Source: a virus. From it: a stretch of DNA of 33,473 nt. Of this stretch, positions 8,010-16,656 are shown piece after piece. The position numbers and the translations under genes are program-made. The notes under the pieces are model-generated. The model was given only the letters and a program-made list of their open reading frames with translations, was not told where the DNA came from and searched no databases. The DNA lies in the IMG/VR virus record IMGVR_UViG_3300006874_000058, positions 1 to 33,473 of that record. The stretch is one strand, 5' to 3'. The first letter of the stretch is position 1. Every line of letters starts with the position of its first letter.

Positions 8010-9318
8010 TAGAAGTTGTCTCCGTATTTGTATATATTCCAGGTGTGTCCCGAACTATTCTTAAAGAAGTATATGAAGATCTAGGGCTAAAATCATGGCA
8101 TAAATGAGTTATAATATATTTACCACTATTTAATTCACTTTTGGTACCTTTATGTTTACTATCAAAAGAAATTTTCTGAAAAATACAATTTATAACATCA
8201 CCAGCATGTAATGCTAAATTACATGGAACTATTATATCAATCACGTGTGACATTAATAAATTATATCTCTGTATTGATCTTGATAGGTAGAATTTTTTAT
8301 CATTCACAATAGATGAACTTATTCCAGGATTAGTGAATCCAGAATCTGCAAGTGAAAACACAGTTCTTGAAAAATTAACATTAGTTTTATCTTCATCATC
8401 ATATAAAGCTTGAAAATCTATATTATTTCCAAGAGTACTATGTCCATAAGATGCTAATGGTACTTGTTTTTCAACATATCCAAAAGTACTCATATCAAAA
8501 GATGCTTCCTTTATCATAGAAATACCAGAGTACATATTACTCAAAACATTACTATTATTATGATAAACAGGTTCTTTTAATATCTTAAAATCATTTTTTC
8601 TATCATCAGTATTGAACATTACATCTGTGTGCGTGTAAGTTGCAACAGGATCTGATTGAATGATACTATCAATTGATTTGTAGTTCATGCCATCTTGAGT
8701 CTCCCAGAAAAAATATCCAGGTCCACCCGTACTAGAGACAGATTTTTTCGCCATGGAAGTAATAATATCAAATGGTCTGTTACCATTCATACGAAAAGAA
8801 TCACTATTACTTGTTTGATCTATAAAAACTTTTTCTGTTGGAAATCCCAACTCATCTGTTAATATTTTTTCAATAGAACTAGAAATAGTATTATGATAAC
8901 TCTTAAAACTTTTGTGAGTTCCGTTTATAACTGAAGACTCTGAAAGTAAACTTAAAGTAACAGTTTCAGATTGACTGTCTTGAGAAATCGGAGTTGGATT
9001 TGAAACTCTAAATGGAGTTGTCCTAAAATCTAAAAATCCAGATTCATTCTCAATAAAAAATTGTACAGATTCTTGTCCCTTACCAATAATTGGTAAACTA
9101 TCTCGTAGTGTTCCAAGTCTTGTTTGAACATCAACATTAGAACTTGCTCTTACAAGATCTCCAACATCATAATATGTTAATGATGCTGTAAGTATTGGAG
9201 AAAAAATACTTTCATAATACTTAAATCCCAATGTTTTTGCTTCAATAGGAACTACCGTATTATCTTTTGGTCTTCCAATTAATATTTGTTTGTAGTGGGA
9301 TGAATTACTATATGGCAT
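7999..9318 (-). CDS. 27: gp27-like baseplate hub protein
   Basis: 439 residues. The layout fits the phage tail-hub family (T4 gp27 / Mu gp44 / phage D protein): an N-terminal half with two beta-barrel-type segments (PVYHNNSNVLSN and neighbouring strands) and a C-terminal stretch DIIVPCNLALHAGDVINCIF, then SGKYIITHLCHDFSPRSSYT, SLRIVRD. That last block (G.Y.I....H.....Y...L...RD) is characteristic of hub proteins that connect the tube end to the spike. It lies directly before the gp5 OB gene, as expected for partners of the gp27-gp5 hub. ATG at 9318 follows the upstream stop by 4 bases. Confidence is good for the hub role, moderate for strict gp27 orthology. Confidence 0.7.
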   Translation of the reverse strand: MPYSNSSHYKQILIGRPKDNTVVPIEAKTLGFKYYESIFSPILTASLTYYDVGDLVRASSNVDVQTRLGTLRDSLPIIGKGQESVQFFIENESGFLDFRTTPFRVSNPTPISQDSQSETVTLSLLSESSVINGTHKSFKSYHNTISSSIEKILTDELGFPTEKVFIDQTSNSDSFRMNGNRPFDIITSMAKKSVSSTGGPGYFFWETQDGMNYKSIDSIIQSDPVATYTHTDVMFNTDDRKNDFKILKEPVYHNNSNVLSNMYSGISMIKEASFDMSTFGYVEKQVPLASYGHSTLGNNIDFQALYDDEDKTNVNFSRTVFSLADSGFTNPGISSSIVNDKKFYLSRSIQRYNLLMSHVIDIIVPCNLALHAGDVINCIFQKISFDSKHKGTKSELNSGKYIITHLCHDFSPRSSYTSLRIVRDTPGIYTNTETTSNVI

Positions 9319-9322
9319 GTCT

Positions 9323-12013
9323 TTAAGAGATTAGGGATCTATTACGTAATCCAGATCCTGACTTTGGTGTGATAACAAATGGAACAACTTGTTGTACAGG
9401 AACTTCAACAATTTCAGTTGGACCAGAAACCACAGCTACGGTTGTTTCTTTCAATATAGTTATTGATGCAGAATCACCACCACCATATCCAGGAGTAGCT
9501 GGTGATATTCCTTGCTGTGGTCTTATCTGTTGATTGTTTTTTATTCTCTGTTCCAACAATTTTTCAATTTTTAACAAAAGTTTTTTATTTTTTTCATTGG
9601 TGGTTTCATATTCAGTTGGAAATAATCCAGTTCCAAATGCACCTCTAGTATCTTTGATTATGAGTTTACCACTACTATCTATTTCAACATTTATATTTTC
9701 TTGTCCAAATATCATATTATTACCCTTTCCAATACTTAATATCATTTTTTTGATATTTTCACTTATCTGTAAATTGGTTTTTGGTTTTGGTGGTTCTAAT
9801 TTATATGGACCTGGTTTCATCGTTGGTGATCCCATTTTAATAGTGTAATTGCCATCACCAGTTCCAAGATAATCTTTTGTGGCAACACTAAAATCTAACA
9901 TATGATTTTTAGAGTGTCCTGGTACTCCAGAACCTGCATCATTTACACGTACAACTGCAGTTTTATTTGTTCTAGTATTTGTCACGATAACATTGAAAGC
10001 CTGACCCCTAGATAAAGTTCTACCACCAGGCATATATCTGGGATCTGCTCTATAAGTCATAGATTTTGGAAGTTTTGCCAAAAATTCTGGGAATGCTGCA
10101 GCAGTAAATAATTCTGGTCGATAACCTTCACCAGAAGAAGTTGCTGGTAATCCATCTGGTGTTTTATATCCACTTGCATTAATTCCACCCAAAGATGGAT
10201 CATAATAAGATGTTTTTGCATTAGTAGCAATAATATCACCTTGTTTCAATTGATTAGGACCAGGACCACCTCCACCTAATAATTGAGTTGTTATTAATGG
10301 TCTTAATCGTGCCCAACCAGGATATGCACCTGCTTTAGTAGTATAAGGTCCACCTTCCTTGAAAAAATCAACGCTCTGGTGTGGTCCAGTCCCACTACCA
10401 ACTTCTCTTGGTTTATCTAGATATTCTTGTCTTGTTGCTTTTCTACCTAAAACTTGTCCCGCAGTAATAGTATCCCCATCTTTAACTTTCAGTTCTCCTG
10501 TAGGAAAATGGGCATATAGTGCATCAAAATAAGTTCCTGGATTATTTGGATCTTCACTTCGTATAATTACATGATTTCCGTATCCACGTTTTTTACTAGG
10601 ATCTTTGTCCCATCCAGGGTCTGCTGGATCATTAGCAATTCCACGTGGTATAACTTTACCATCAAATAATGCAATCATATTAGGATTGGGACCTGTAATC
10701 TCATATCCAGGTTCATCGGTTGCATCTTGACTAATAATAGTCCTCTTTCTATTCCACAATTCCTCCTCTTTAAACGCCTGTTGCTCAGTCGCTTTGTAAT
10801 CGGATGGTAAACGTCCTACTGGTCTTTTCTCTCTAGGATATTTTAGTTTCAATAAAGATTTGTAAGACTGCATGAAAGTCTTAAATAATGAATTATTTTC
10901 TTCATATTCTTTCGATATATTACTAGATTCTTCAGTATTTGTTTTTAATTTTGAAAAATAATTTACAGATGTGATTGCCCTTTTAGCTTTCCCAGTTAAT
11001 CCACCAGAAACTGTCATTTTCTGACCAGTAACTGTTCCTCCAGTTGAAAGTTTTTGTATATCATTGTATGCACGCTGAGATTCATATCTTTCTACGTTTG
11101 CATCCCATACTTTCTCTTCACCAATTCCCTGCCAAGATTCTGGTGCTGTGGTTGCAGTACCAGTCTTATCTCCAGGAGACATAACTCCCATTTTCCCCTG
11201 AAAAGGAGCCATGATTACTTTACTCTTATCTTTTAGGAAGACAGTTCCAGTGTTTGAATCGTAACCAGGAGCCGATGCTTTTATTTTTTGTTGTGCTTTT
11301 ACCTTTACTGGTTTAATAGCAACAGCTTTTACTGCAGGATCTTTAAGTGCTTCAGAATAACTACCATATACTTTCTTAGTCGTGCTTGAATAATACTTTC
11401 CTTCTATCTCTGCCAATTCTTGTTTAATCTTATCATCTTCATCAGGATTTTTAATTAAATTAAAGATATCAAAATCTAATCCTTTTAACATCTTATCAGT
11501 TTCATTAATAAGTTTTCCAGCTTCTCTAATCGTATCAAGTCCTGCTTGGAATGATCCACCGATTATTGGTAATAAAACTTTTGTTAAATCAAGTATTCCT
11601 TTCATTCCTTTTACAACAATATCAAATATTGTTGCAATAGCTGGACCTAACCAAGGATTATCTTCAAAAAATTTCTTTATTGTAGTAAATGCAGTCTGTA
11701 ACCCCCTTAAAAGGGTTGGTAAATTATTTACTAAAACACCAAGTATAATAACACCAAAAACTTCTTTGAACTTATCAATCATACTCTTTGGTTTTGCTAC
11801 CAATCTTGTAGCAATATTAGTCAATGCAGACTTTTGTGCTCCCGCTTCTATTTTGTTTTCCTTTTTCTTACGTTTTGATTTACCTAAAAGAATAAAATTA
11901 AATCTTTTTTCATCCTTTTTTATTTTCGATATTTTTTTTCTTTTTGAAAAAATCAAAGAATTTATATTAAGAATATTAAATTTTAATTTTTTTACGCTCT
12001 TTGTACTTTCCAT
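9323..12013 (-). CDS. Tail protein with M23-like and RlpA-like (double-psi beta-barrel) domains
   Basis: 896 residues. The N terminus is strongly basic (~residues 1-60), followed by hydrophobic segments (EVFGVIILGVLVNNLPTLL, WLGPAIATIFDIVVKGM) like those of tape-measure proteins. Around residues 450-550 is an M23/LytM-like fold: GYGNHVIIRSED, YAHFPTGELKVKDGDTITAG, GSGTGPHQSVDFF. The usual GPHLHF is GPHQSV here, so one metal-binding His is lost and no upstream HxxxD is evident. Around 595-715 is an RlpA-like barrel: SYYDPSLGG, VIVTNTRTNKTAVVRVNDAG, MLDFSVATKDYLG, matching the family's V.NL.NG...VVRVND.G...DLS pattern and keeping the Asp of VND. RlpA proteins are lytic transglycosylases, so peptidoglycan cleavage during tail penetration is inferred. 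The gene lies between the tape-measure-like and gp27-like genes, where a tail-lumen or hub enzyme would sit. Confidence 0.65.
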   Translation of the reverse strand: MESTKSVKKLKFNILNINSLIFSKRKKISKIKKDEKRFNFILLGKSKRKKKENKIEAGAQKSALTNIATRLVAKPKSMIDKFKEVFGVIILGVLVNNLPTLLRGLQTAFTTIKKFFEDNPWLGPAIATIFDIVVKGMKGILDLTKVLLPIIGGSFQAGLDTIREAGKLINETDKMLKGLDFDIFNLIKNPDEDDKIKQELAEIEGKYYSSTTKKVYGSYSEALKDPAVKAVAIKPVKVKAQQKIKASAPGYDSNTGTVFLKDKSKVIMAPFQGKMGVMSPGDKTGTATTAPESWQGIGEEKVWDANVERYESQRAYNDIQKLSTGGTVTGQKMTVSGGLTGKAKRAITSVNYFSKLKTNTEESSNISKEYEENNSLFKTFMQSYKSLLKLKYPREKRPVGRLPSDYKATEQQAFKEEELWNRKRTIISQDATDEPGYEITGPNPNMIALFDGKVIPRGIANDPADPGWDKDPSKKRGYGNHVIIRSEDPNNPGTYFDALYAHFPTGELKVKDGDTITAGQVLGRKATRQEYLDKPREVGSGTGPHQSVDFFKEGGPYTTKAGAYPGWARLRPLITTQLLGGGGPGPNQLKQGDIIATNAKTSYYDPSLGGINASGYKTPDGLPATSSGEGYRPELFTAAAFPEFLAKLPKSMTYRADPRYMPGGRTLSRGQAFNVIVTNTRTNKTAVVRVNDAGSGVPGHSKNHMLDFSVATKDYLGTGDGNYTIKMGSPTMKPGPYKLEPPKPKTNLQISENIKKMILSIGKGNNMIFGQENINVEIDSSGKLIIKDTRGAFGTGLFPTEYETTNEKNKKLLLKIEKLLEQRIKNNQQIRPQQGISPATPGYGGGDSASITILKETTVAVVSGPTEIVEVPVQQVVPFVITPKSGSGLRNRSLIS

Positions 12014-12014
12014 A

Positions 12015-14543
12015 TTACACCAAGATACCTAAAGTTTCTGGGACTGTATAATTAAAGTCATTATTAGAATCAAATGGTGATATAGAAGGAATTGGAGATG
12101 TAGCATCTGATTGTGTAGTCCTTGGTTTTGGTGTAGATTTTTTAGAAAGATCTAAAACCTTGGGCGCAAGATTAACAACATTAACAGATGGAGAACCAGT
12201 TTCTTTTTCAATAACAAATGGAACGACAGTTGTACTTGTAGGAGATTGTACAATATTTTTTACATTTGTTACTGGTTTAGCAATATTATTAGTTACGGGT
12301 TGTCTTATACTATTATTAACTGATGAAAAATGAGATCTTGATGGTGATTGTTTATTTTGACTTACAAATTTTGGTGCTGGAATACTTGGTCCAGACATTT
12401 TTTTAGGTCTAGATCTTTTCGGTCTAGTAATTTTAGATTTTAATCCTGGTGATCCACCACCACTTGGTGGATCACCACTTGGTGGATTTGTTTTTGCTCT
12501 TTCCTTTCTATTTTTCTTAGAAATTTCTCGCTTCTCTTCATCAAACAATTCAGTAAATTCAGTAATTAAATCTTTAAATACCCTGTTTGATCTTCTAGTT
12601 ACTGCATTAATTTTTTCTTGGTTGATAGTTGCTTCAGTAAATTGTTTCCACAATCTTCCAGCATTATCATTAATATCCTTTAAAAGTGGGCGGAAAGGAT
12701 TTGCTGCTGATGAACGAATAACTTCTTCTCCAGGAGCAAGCATTGCAGGAACACTATCAACTGTTTGAGATCCTGAACCAAATACTGTTCCACCCATACT
12801 TCTAAATTGGGTTTCTGGTTGAACATTTACTTTTTCAGATGGACTATTTGCATATATTCTCTCTAACTGTTGTCTGACTTCTTTAGGTGCTCCAACAAAA
12901 AGATTTCCACCAGATGTTCCAGATAATTCTCTCTGTATGAGACGTTTTAATACCTCATCAAGAACAACATTTTCATCTACTACCAATCTACCTTCTTTTG
13001 CTCTTTGTTGTAAGAGAGCTCTATGAAATGCTGGAGATTGTACTTCTTTTTCAGCTGCTATGACTACTCTATCTGCCTGACGATCTGGTAGTTTAAGTTT
13101 TAATTGCCCTAAACGATTTCTAACAGCAACTTTAAATTTGCTTAGGTTGGCAGATCTAAGACTTGTAAAAGGAGATTTCGGTCTCACTCCCCTTCCAGGT
13201 CTTCCAGCCATAATCATACCTGCATAATCTAATGCAGTTTGAGCTCCGAAGAAGGTTTTAATCCACGGATTATCTAACATCAACTGAGTTTGTTGAGCTT
13301 TATAATCCTGTTCTTCTTTGCTTATAAATCTGAATTTGGGTGTGTCATCCCCAGTGAATATATTTTTTGATGTTGGTTCAACGATCAATTGACCCATTGG
13401 AGTTTGAACACTTTGTGTTTTTGTTTGTCCAAAAATAGTACGATCATTGTAATATTTTTTAAGTAAAGGATTAACATATTCTTGAACTCCTACTGGTATT
13501 GCCTTTCTTCTTATTATTTCTAATGGTGTAGGTTCGGATTTTGTTACTTCTTCTATCGGTGGCGTCTCTTTAGGTTTTAGTGGTGAAGCCGAAGCACTAG
13601 ATTCAGAAGCTTTGGCAAGTGCAGTTAATGGATTACTAATCTCTATAAGTTGTTTTAATATTTCAATAGCTCCCAAACCCAGAAGTCCATTAAAAATACC
13701 TGTAAAAATAGGTTTATAATCTGTTTTACTAATTGCTGCCTGCATTTGCGCTTCCAACGCAGATGACAGTTCTGGAGATGGTTCTTTGATACAGTTTGGA
13801 AGCTTTGCACAAAGATCTTCTAAAGGGAATTTTGGTGGTTGAACCCTAGGTGTTTTAAGTCTATTTTCAAAGAGAGATCTAAGACCTCTTCCAATTTTGT
13901 ATAATTTTTTAACTAATCCAAGTAATTTTACTGCACCAAAAACTACTAGTAATTCTTTCCAGTAATCTTTTAAGAAATTAAAGAACTGCTGTAATTTTTC
14001 TTGGTTTTCTTTCTCAGATAACCATTTAAAGGCAGTATTGAGTACTATACCAGTTATTATTATAGAAAGAAAATCTAAAATTCTTTGGAATATACTTTTA
14101 GCAGGTGCTATTACAGTATTTAATGCACTACCAATTAAAGATTTACCCCGACTTTCTATCCTCTTTTCTTTTTCATTAATTTTATTTTTTGCTATCCTTT
14201 TTTTCGATAGTCTTAAATTTTCATTTCTTTCCTTTATCCTTTCATCATAATCTAAACTTAACTGCTCTCTAATTTGAGAAAGTAACTTATTAGATTCTTC
14301 TAAAACTTTAAATATATTTAAATTAGACTGAATATATTTAACTATACCACGTGATTCTTGATTTTCACTCTTTTCAGAAACTAATTTACTAGGTGTAATT
14401 TTTGGTGTTAGTTTTTTAAAACTAAAACTACTTTTTTTAAGACTTATACCAGATCCTAAAGCACCACGATTTAAAGAAGAATTTATATTTCTTCTACTAA
14501 TTTTGGGAAGAGATGGTGCTCTATAGATTTGGTTAATTTCCAC
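12015..14543 (-). CDS. Tape-measure-like tail protein
   Basis: 842 residues. The start is GTG at 14543, overlapping the end of gp51 by 11 bases. A basic, Ser-rich N terminus leads into a charged coiled-coil-like stretch (EKEKRIESRG and before), then hydrophobic helices (ILDFLSIIITGIVLNTAFKWL, LLVVFGAVKLLGLVKKLYK). Around residues 583-610 is GGTVFGSGSQTVDSVPAML, then APGEEVI, a motif common near the end of phage tape-measure proteins. The rest is Pro/Ser-rich and low complexity. In T4, the genes after 51 encode hub proteins including the tape measure gp29, so this gene's position fits. The C-terminal block ...TTVVPFVIEKETGS resembles the end of the next protein (VVPFVITPKSGSG), which hints that the two are related or share a docking peptide. 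Which of the two is the real ruler cannot be settled here. Confidence 0.55.
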   Translation of the reverse strand: MEINQIYRAPSLPKISRRNINSSLNRGALGSGISLKKSSFSFKKLTPKITPSKLVSEKSENQESRGIVKYIQSNLNIFKVLEESNKLLSQIREQLSLDYDERIKERNENLRLSKKRIAKNKINEKEKRIESRGKSLIGSALNTVIAPAKSIFQRILDFLSIIITGIVLNTAFKWLSEKENQEKLQQFFNFLKDYWKELLVVFGAVKLLGLVKKLYKIGRGLRSLFENRLKTPRVQPPKFPLEDLCAKLPNCIKEPSPELSSALEAQMQAAISKTDYKPIFTGIFNGLLGLGAIEILKQLIEISNPLTALAKASESSASASPLKPKETPPIEEVTKSEPTPLEIIRRKAIPVGVQEYVNPLLKKYYNDRTIFGQTKTQSVQTPMGQLIVEPTSKNIFTGDDTPKFRFISKEEQDYKAQQTQLMLDNPWIKTFFGAQTALDYAGMIMAGRPGRGVRPKSPFTSLRSANLSKFKVAVRNRLGQLKLKLPDRQADRVVIAAEKEVQSPAFHRALLQQRAKEGRLVVDENVVLDEVLKRLIQRELSGTSGGNLFVGAPKEVRQQLERIYANSPSEKVNVQPETQFRSMGGTVFGSGSQTVDSVPAMLAPGEEVIRSSAANPFRPLLKDINDNAGRLWKQFTEATINQEKINAVTRRSNRVFKDLITEFTELFDEEKREISKKNRKERAKTNPPSGDPPSGGGSPGLKSKITRPKRSRPKKMSGPSIPAPKFVSQNKQSPSRSHFSSVNNSIRQPVTNNIAKPVTNVKNIVQSPTSTTVVPFVIEKETGSPSVNVVNLAPKVLDLSKKSTPKPRTTQSDATSPIPSISPFDSNNDFNYTVPETLGILV

Positions 14544-14709
14544 TTTGTTGTGCTTTTAGATTTTCTTCTTCAACATGCTGTTGTAAAAGCGAAACATAGA
14601 TTTCCCTTTCAAAGGGAATCATATTTTCCAACTCCGTCAAGCTATATTTATGATGCTGCATCAAGGCAAAATTAACACGGTAATATGACTCAAGATTAGT
14701 ATGAGCCAT
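14533..14709 (-). CDS. 51: gp51 baseplate hub assembly catalyst
   Basis: A 58-residue ORF from ATG 14709 to TAA 14533-14535. It begins MAHTNLESYYRVNFALMQHH and continues KYSLTELENMIPFERE, then IYVSLLQQHVEEE. This matches the short gp51 family of T4-like cyanophages (YYR..FA..QHH.YSL.E.E.M.PFER..Y...L). gp51 acts during assembly of the central hub and is not thought to be a major virion component. It starts 2 bases after the gp26 stop and overlaps the following GTG start by 11 bases, reproducing the T4 gene order 26-51. Confidence 0.8.
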   Translation of the reverse strand: MAHTNLESYYRVNFALMQHHKYSLTELENMIPFEREIYVSLLQQHVEEENLKAQQSGN

Positions 14710-14711
14710 AC

Positions 14712-15434
14712 TCAGGTGAAAAAACTTGCAAGGCCCTCAAGAACGACTTCAGATTCAACTTTGGTTTTCGGATTTGTAACATTAACAATATGCATCAATT
14801 TAGGCATAGTTATAAAGAAGTTTTCAACCTCTTTCAACTGCCTGGTGTTCATTTGATCTACAAAATCCTTCAACTCTTTCTTAGTACAATCTTTTGCAGA
14901 CCAAGACTCTTCTTTATTATATACCATATCGATACATGAGACAATCATGTCTAATGATTTGTCAACATTATCATCATCCGTATTATATTCAAAATTATTC
15001 TCAACAAACTGATCCAAGGAAGGATACTTCATCTTCATTGAAAGTTCATCATCCAACCTAATAATCTGTTCATGGTCAGGATTTCTCTGAACTGAAATGC
15101 TATCTATATCAATAGATGTTTTAACTTGAGTTTCTTCATCATCTGGGCAGATAACACTTACTTCAACTGATTCACCAACAGATTTTGCTCTAACATTGAG
15201 GAAAATATATTCAATATCAAAAGTTGATAAGTCTTTTATCTTAACACCTCTTGTGCTAATACAATCTCCTAAGATTTGTACAATAGCATTGGTAATTTGT
15301 TTCATATCTTCAGATTCTAATGCCATGATTAGAATCTTTTCTTCTCTAACAAGAAAAGGTCTATACTTAATCTTTTTACCAGAAGATGGAATTTCCATCT
15401 CATACAATGGCGTATTAATCTTAGGTAAAGGCAT
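14712..15434 (-). CDS. 26: gp26 baseplate hub subunit
   Basis: 240 residues, belonging to the T4 gp26 family: PLPKINTPLYEMEIPSSGKK, IKYRPFLVREEKILIMALES near the N terminus, the CxxxxGVKIKDLSTFDIEYIFL region, then repeated acidic stretches, and TKKELKDFVDQMNTRQLKEVENF near the C terminus. The YRPFLVREEKIL block with D.E.IFL.VRAKSVGE is highly characteristic. The protein is a structural or assembly component of the central baseplate hub. A TATAAATA late-promoter motif lies 27 bases upstream of its ATG, so this gene probably heads the hub transcription unit that continues through gp51 to the fibre genes. Confidence 0.85.
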   Translation of the reverse strand: MPLPKINTPLYEMEIPSSGKKIKYRPFLVREEKILIMALESEDMKQITNAIVQILGDCISTRGVKIKDLSTFDIEYIFLNVRAKSVGESVEVSVICPDDEETQVKTSIDIDSISVQRNPDHEQIIRLDDELSMKMKYPSLDQFVENNFEYNTDDDNVDKSLDMIVSCIDMVYNKEESWSAKDCTKKELKDFVDQMNTRQLKEVENFFITMPKLMHIVNVTNPKTKVESEVVLEGLASFFT

Positions 15435-15460
15435 AATTTTCTATACAATTCATGTGTTTT

Positions 15461-15468
15461 TATTTATA
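15461..15468 (-). promoter_or_regulatory. T4-type late promoter motif TATAAATA upstream of gp26
   Basis: An exact TATAAATA on the minus strand (plus-strand tatttata), with its downstream edge 27 bases before the gp26 ATG, in the 39-base gap between the tail-tube-like gene and gp26. T4 late transcription uses TATAAATA recognised by a phage sigma with its coactivator gp33, which this phage also encodes. Confidence 0.65.
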
Positions 15469-15473
15469 GGGTG

Positions 15474-16181
15474 TTATGCAATATTGCCGTTCAAATCAAT
15501 TGATTCGGTTGCAAACTCCCTACGTACAATGTATCTATCATAGTTTAGAGTAACTGTTATTTTCATAATTTCAGAACCACCATATGCAACTGGTATTGAA
15601 GCCATAGACTTAGGAAAAGCATTAACTAACTGATATGATATGTTTGTTGCACCACCTTTTGCATAGTCTGCTTCAAACTTTTTGATGTAAATTCCGTTAG
15701 TTTTATAATACTTTGGGTAGTTATATCTTCTATAATAACCAACTGATGCTGATTGATCTGAGTTTTGTTGTGGCATGTCTCCACCAGCGCCACCAGAAAT
15801 AAAATCCATCCATGCTTCAAAAAATCCTAATACTTTATATTGTCTATCAATATAAAATGTGAAGTCAATATCAGTATTAATTCTAGTATGTGCAAATTCT
15901 TGCCCAACACCAATGAAATTATCTTTTACTTCTGCAGTTGCATATGAAGATGCTGGTAAAGTTGCATTAGTACAAAGAAGACCTATACCTCTACCAAAAT
16001 CTTCATTGAAATTGATAGATCCATATTGAGTACCATCACTAAGAAACTTTAAAAATGATGTTGTAGTTGATGGTGAAGCCCAAGAATTTCCAATAAAAAC
16101 TTCGTATAGATTTGTTCTCGATAAATTCAAAAACGTTGGCAACATACTCATATTTACAGTGCCAATCTCTGGAACTTTCAT
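15474..16181 (-). CDS. Tail-tube-like protein (gp54/gp19 family)
   Basis: 235 residues. Central features are LLCTNATLPASSYATAEVKD, FAHTRINTDIDFTFYIDRQY, VLGFFEAWMDFISG, then YNYPKYYKTNGIYIKKFEADY and a C-terminal AFPKSMASIPVAYG ... IMKITVTLNYDRYI. This is the tail-tube fold signature shared by T4 gp19 and the baseplate tail-tube initiator gp54: a lattice of beta strands ending in a P.S......Y.......V.F.YDRY pattern. It neighbours gp48 (across the divergent promoter), gp26 and gp51, and T4 places 54 beside 48, so gp54 is the more likely identity, with a second tube protein as the alternative. It is read divergently from gp4, with a CTAAATA motif 33 bases upstream. Confidence 0.65.
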   Translation of the reverse strand: MKVPEIGTVNMSMLPTFLNLSRTNLYEVFIGNSWASPSTTTSFLKFLSDGTQYGSINFNEDFGRGIGLLCTNATLPASSYATAEVKDNFIGVGQEFAHTRINTDIDFTFYIDRQYKVLGFFEAWMDFISGGAGGDMPQQNSDQSASVGYYRRYNYPKYYKTNGIYIKKFEADYAKGGATNISYQLVNAFPKSMASIPVAYGGSEIMKITVTLNYDRYIVRREFATESIDLNGNIA

Positions 16182-16183
16182 TT

Positions 16184-16190
16184 CTAAATA
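16184..16190 (+). promoter_or_regulatory. Late promoter motif CTAAATA upstream of gp4
   Basis: Plus-strand CTAAATA ends 30 bases before the gp4 ATG at 16221. CTAAATA is the late-promoter variant known in cyanophage T4-like genomes. A matching minus-strand copy lies at 16214-16220, so the 39-base divergent gap holds one late promoter per strand. Confidence 0.6.
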
Positions 16191-16213
16191 CTTTTATACG
16201 CTATGTTATGAAC

Positions 16214-16220
16214 TATTTAG
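16214..16220 (-). promoter_or_regulatory. Late promoter motif CTAAATA upstream of the tail-tube-like gene
   Basis: Minus-strand CTAAATA (plus-strand tatttag) located 33 bases upstream of the ATG at 16181. It is paired back to back with the plus-strand motif at 16184-16190. Confidence 0.6.
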
Positions 16221-16655
16221 ATGGCATACAAAGGAAAATACAAACCTTCTTATCCCAAGAAATACAAGGGTGATCCTACAAATATAGTTTATAGATCATT
16301 ATGGGAAAGAAAGTTTATGGTTTATTGTGATAAAAATGAAAGAATATTAGAATGGGGTAGTGAAGAACTTGCACTTCCTTATAGATCACCGTTAGATAAC
16401 AGAATTCATCGTTACTTTCCAGATTTTTATATTAAAGTTGTAGAAAATAATGGACAGATTCAAAAGTATTTGATTGAAATAAAACCCAAAAAACAAACTA
16501 TTGAACCTAAAGTTAAAAAAACAAAAACTAAAGGTTACATATATGAAGTTACTGAATGGGCAAAAAATCAAGCAAAATGGAAAGTTGCTCAAGAATTTTG
16601 TGAAGATCGTCGATGGAAATTTAAAATTATCACAGAAGACGAACTAGGTATCTAA
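16221..16655 (+). CDS. 4: gp4 head completion protein (nuclease-like fold)
   Basis: 144 residues with the T4 gp4 signature: NIVYRSLWERKFMVYCD, WGSEELALPYRSPLDNRIHR, YFPDFYIKV, KYLIEIKPKKQT, ending AQEFCEDRRWKFKIITEDEL. The family has a TnsA/PD-(D/E)XK-like fold. The residues in nuclease positions are visible as E29, D68 and E86-x-K88. In T4, gp4 is a virion protein needed to finish DNA-filled heads and join tails; whether it cleaves DNA is not settled. It is the first gene of the plus-strand unit, 31 bases after a CTAAATA motif, and is followed after 1 base by the next gene. Confidence 0.85.
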   Translation: MAYKGKYKPSYPKKYKGDPTNIVYRSLWERKFMVYCDKNERILEWGSEELALPYRSPLDNRIHRYFPDFYIKVVENNGQIQKYLIEIKPKKQTIEPKVKKTKTKGYIYEVTEWAKNQAKWKVAQEFCEDRRWKFKIITEDELGI

Positions 16656-16656
16656 A

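Noticed and set aside
14605-14630. Hairpin TTCCCTT-TCA-AAGGGAA
   Set aside because: It is coding sequence of gp51 (PFERE region) with no U tract.
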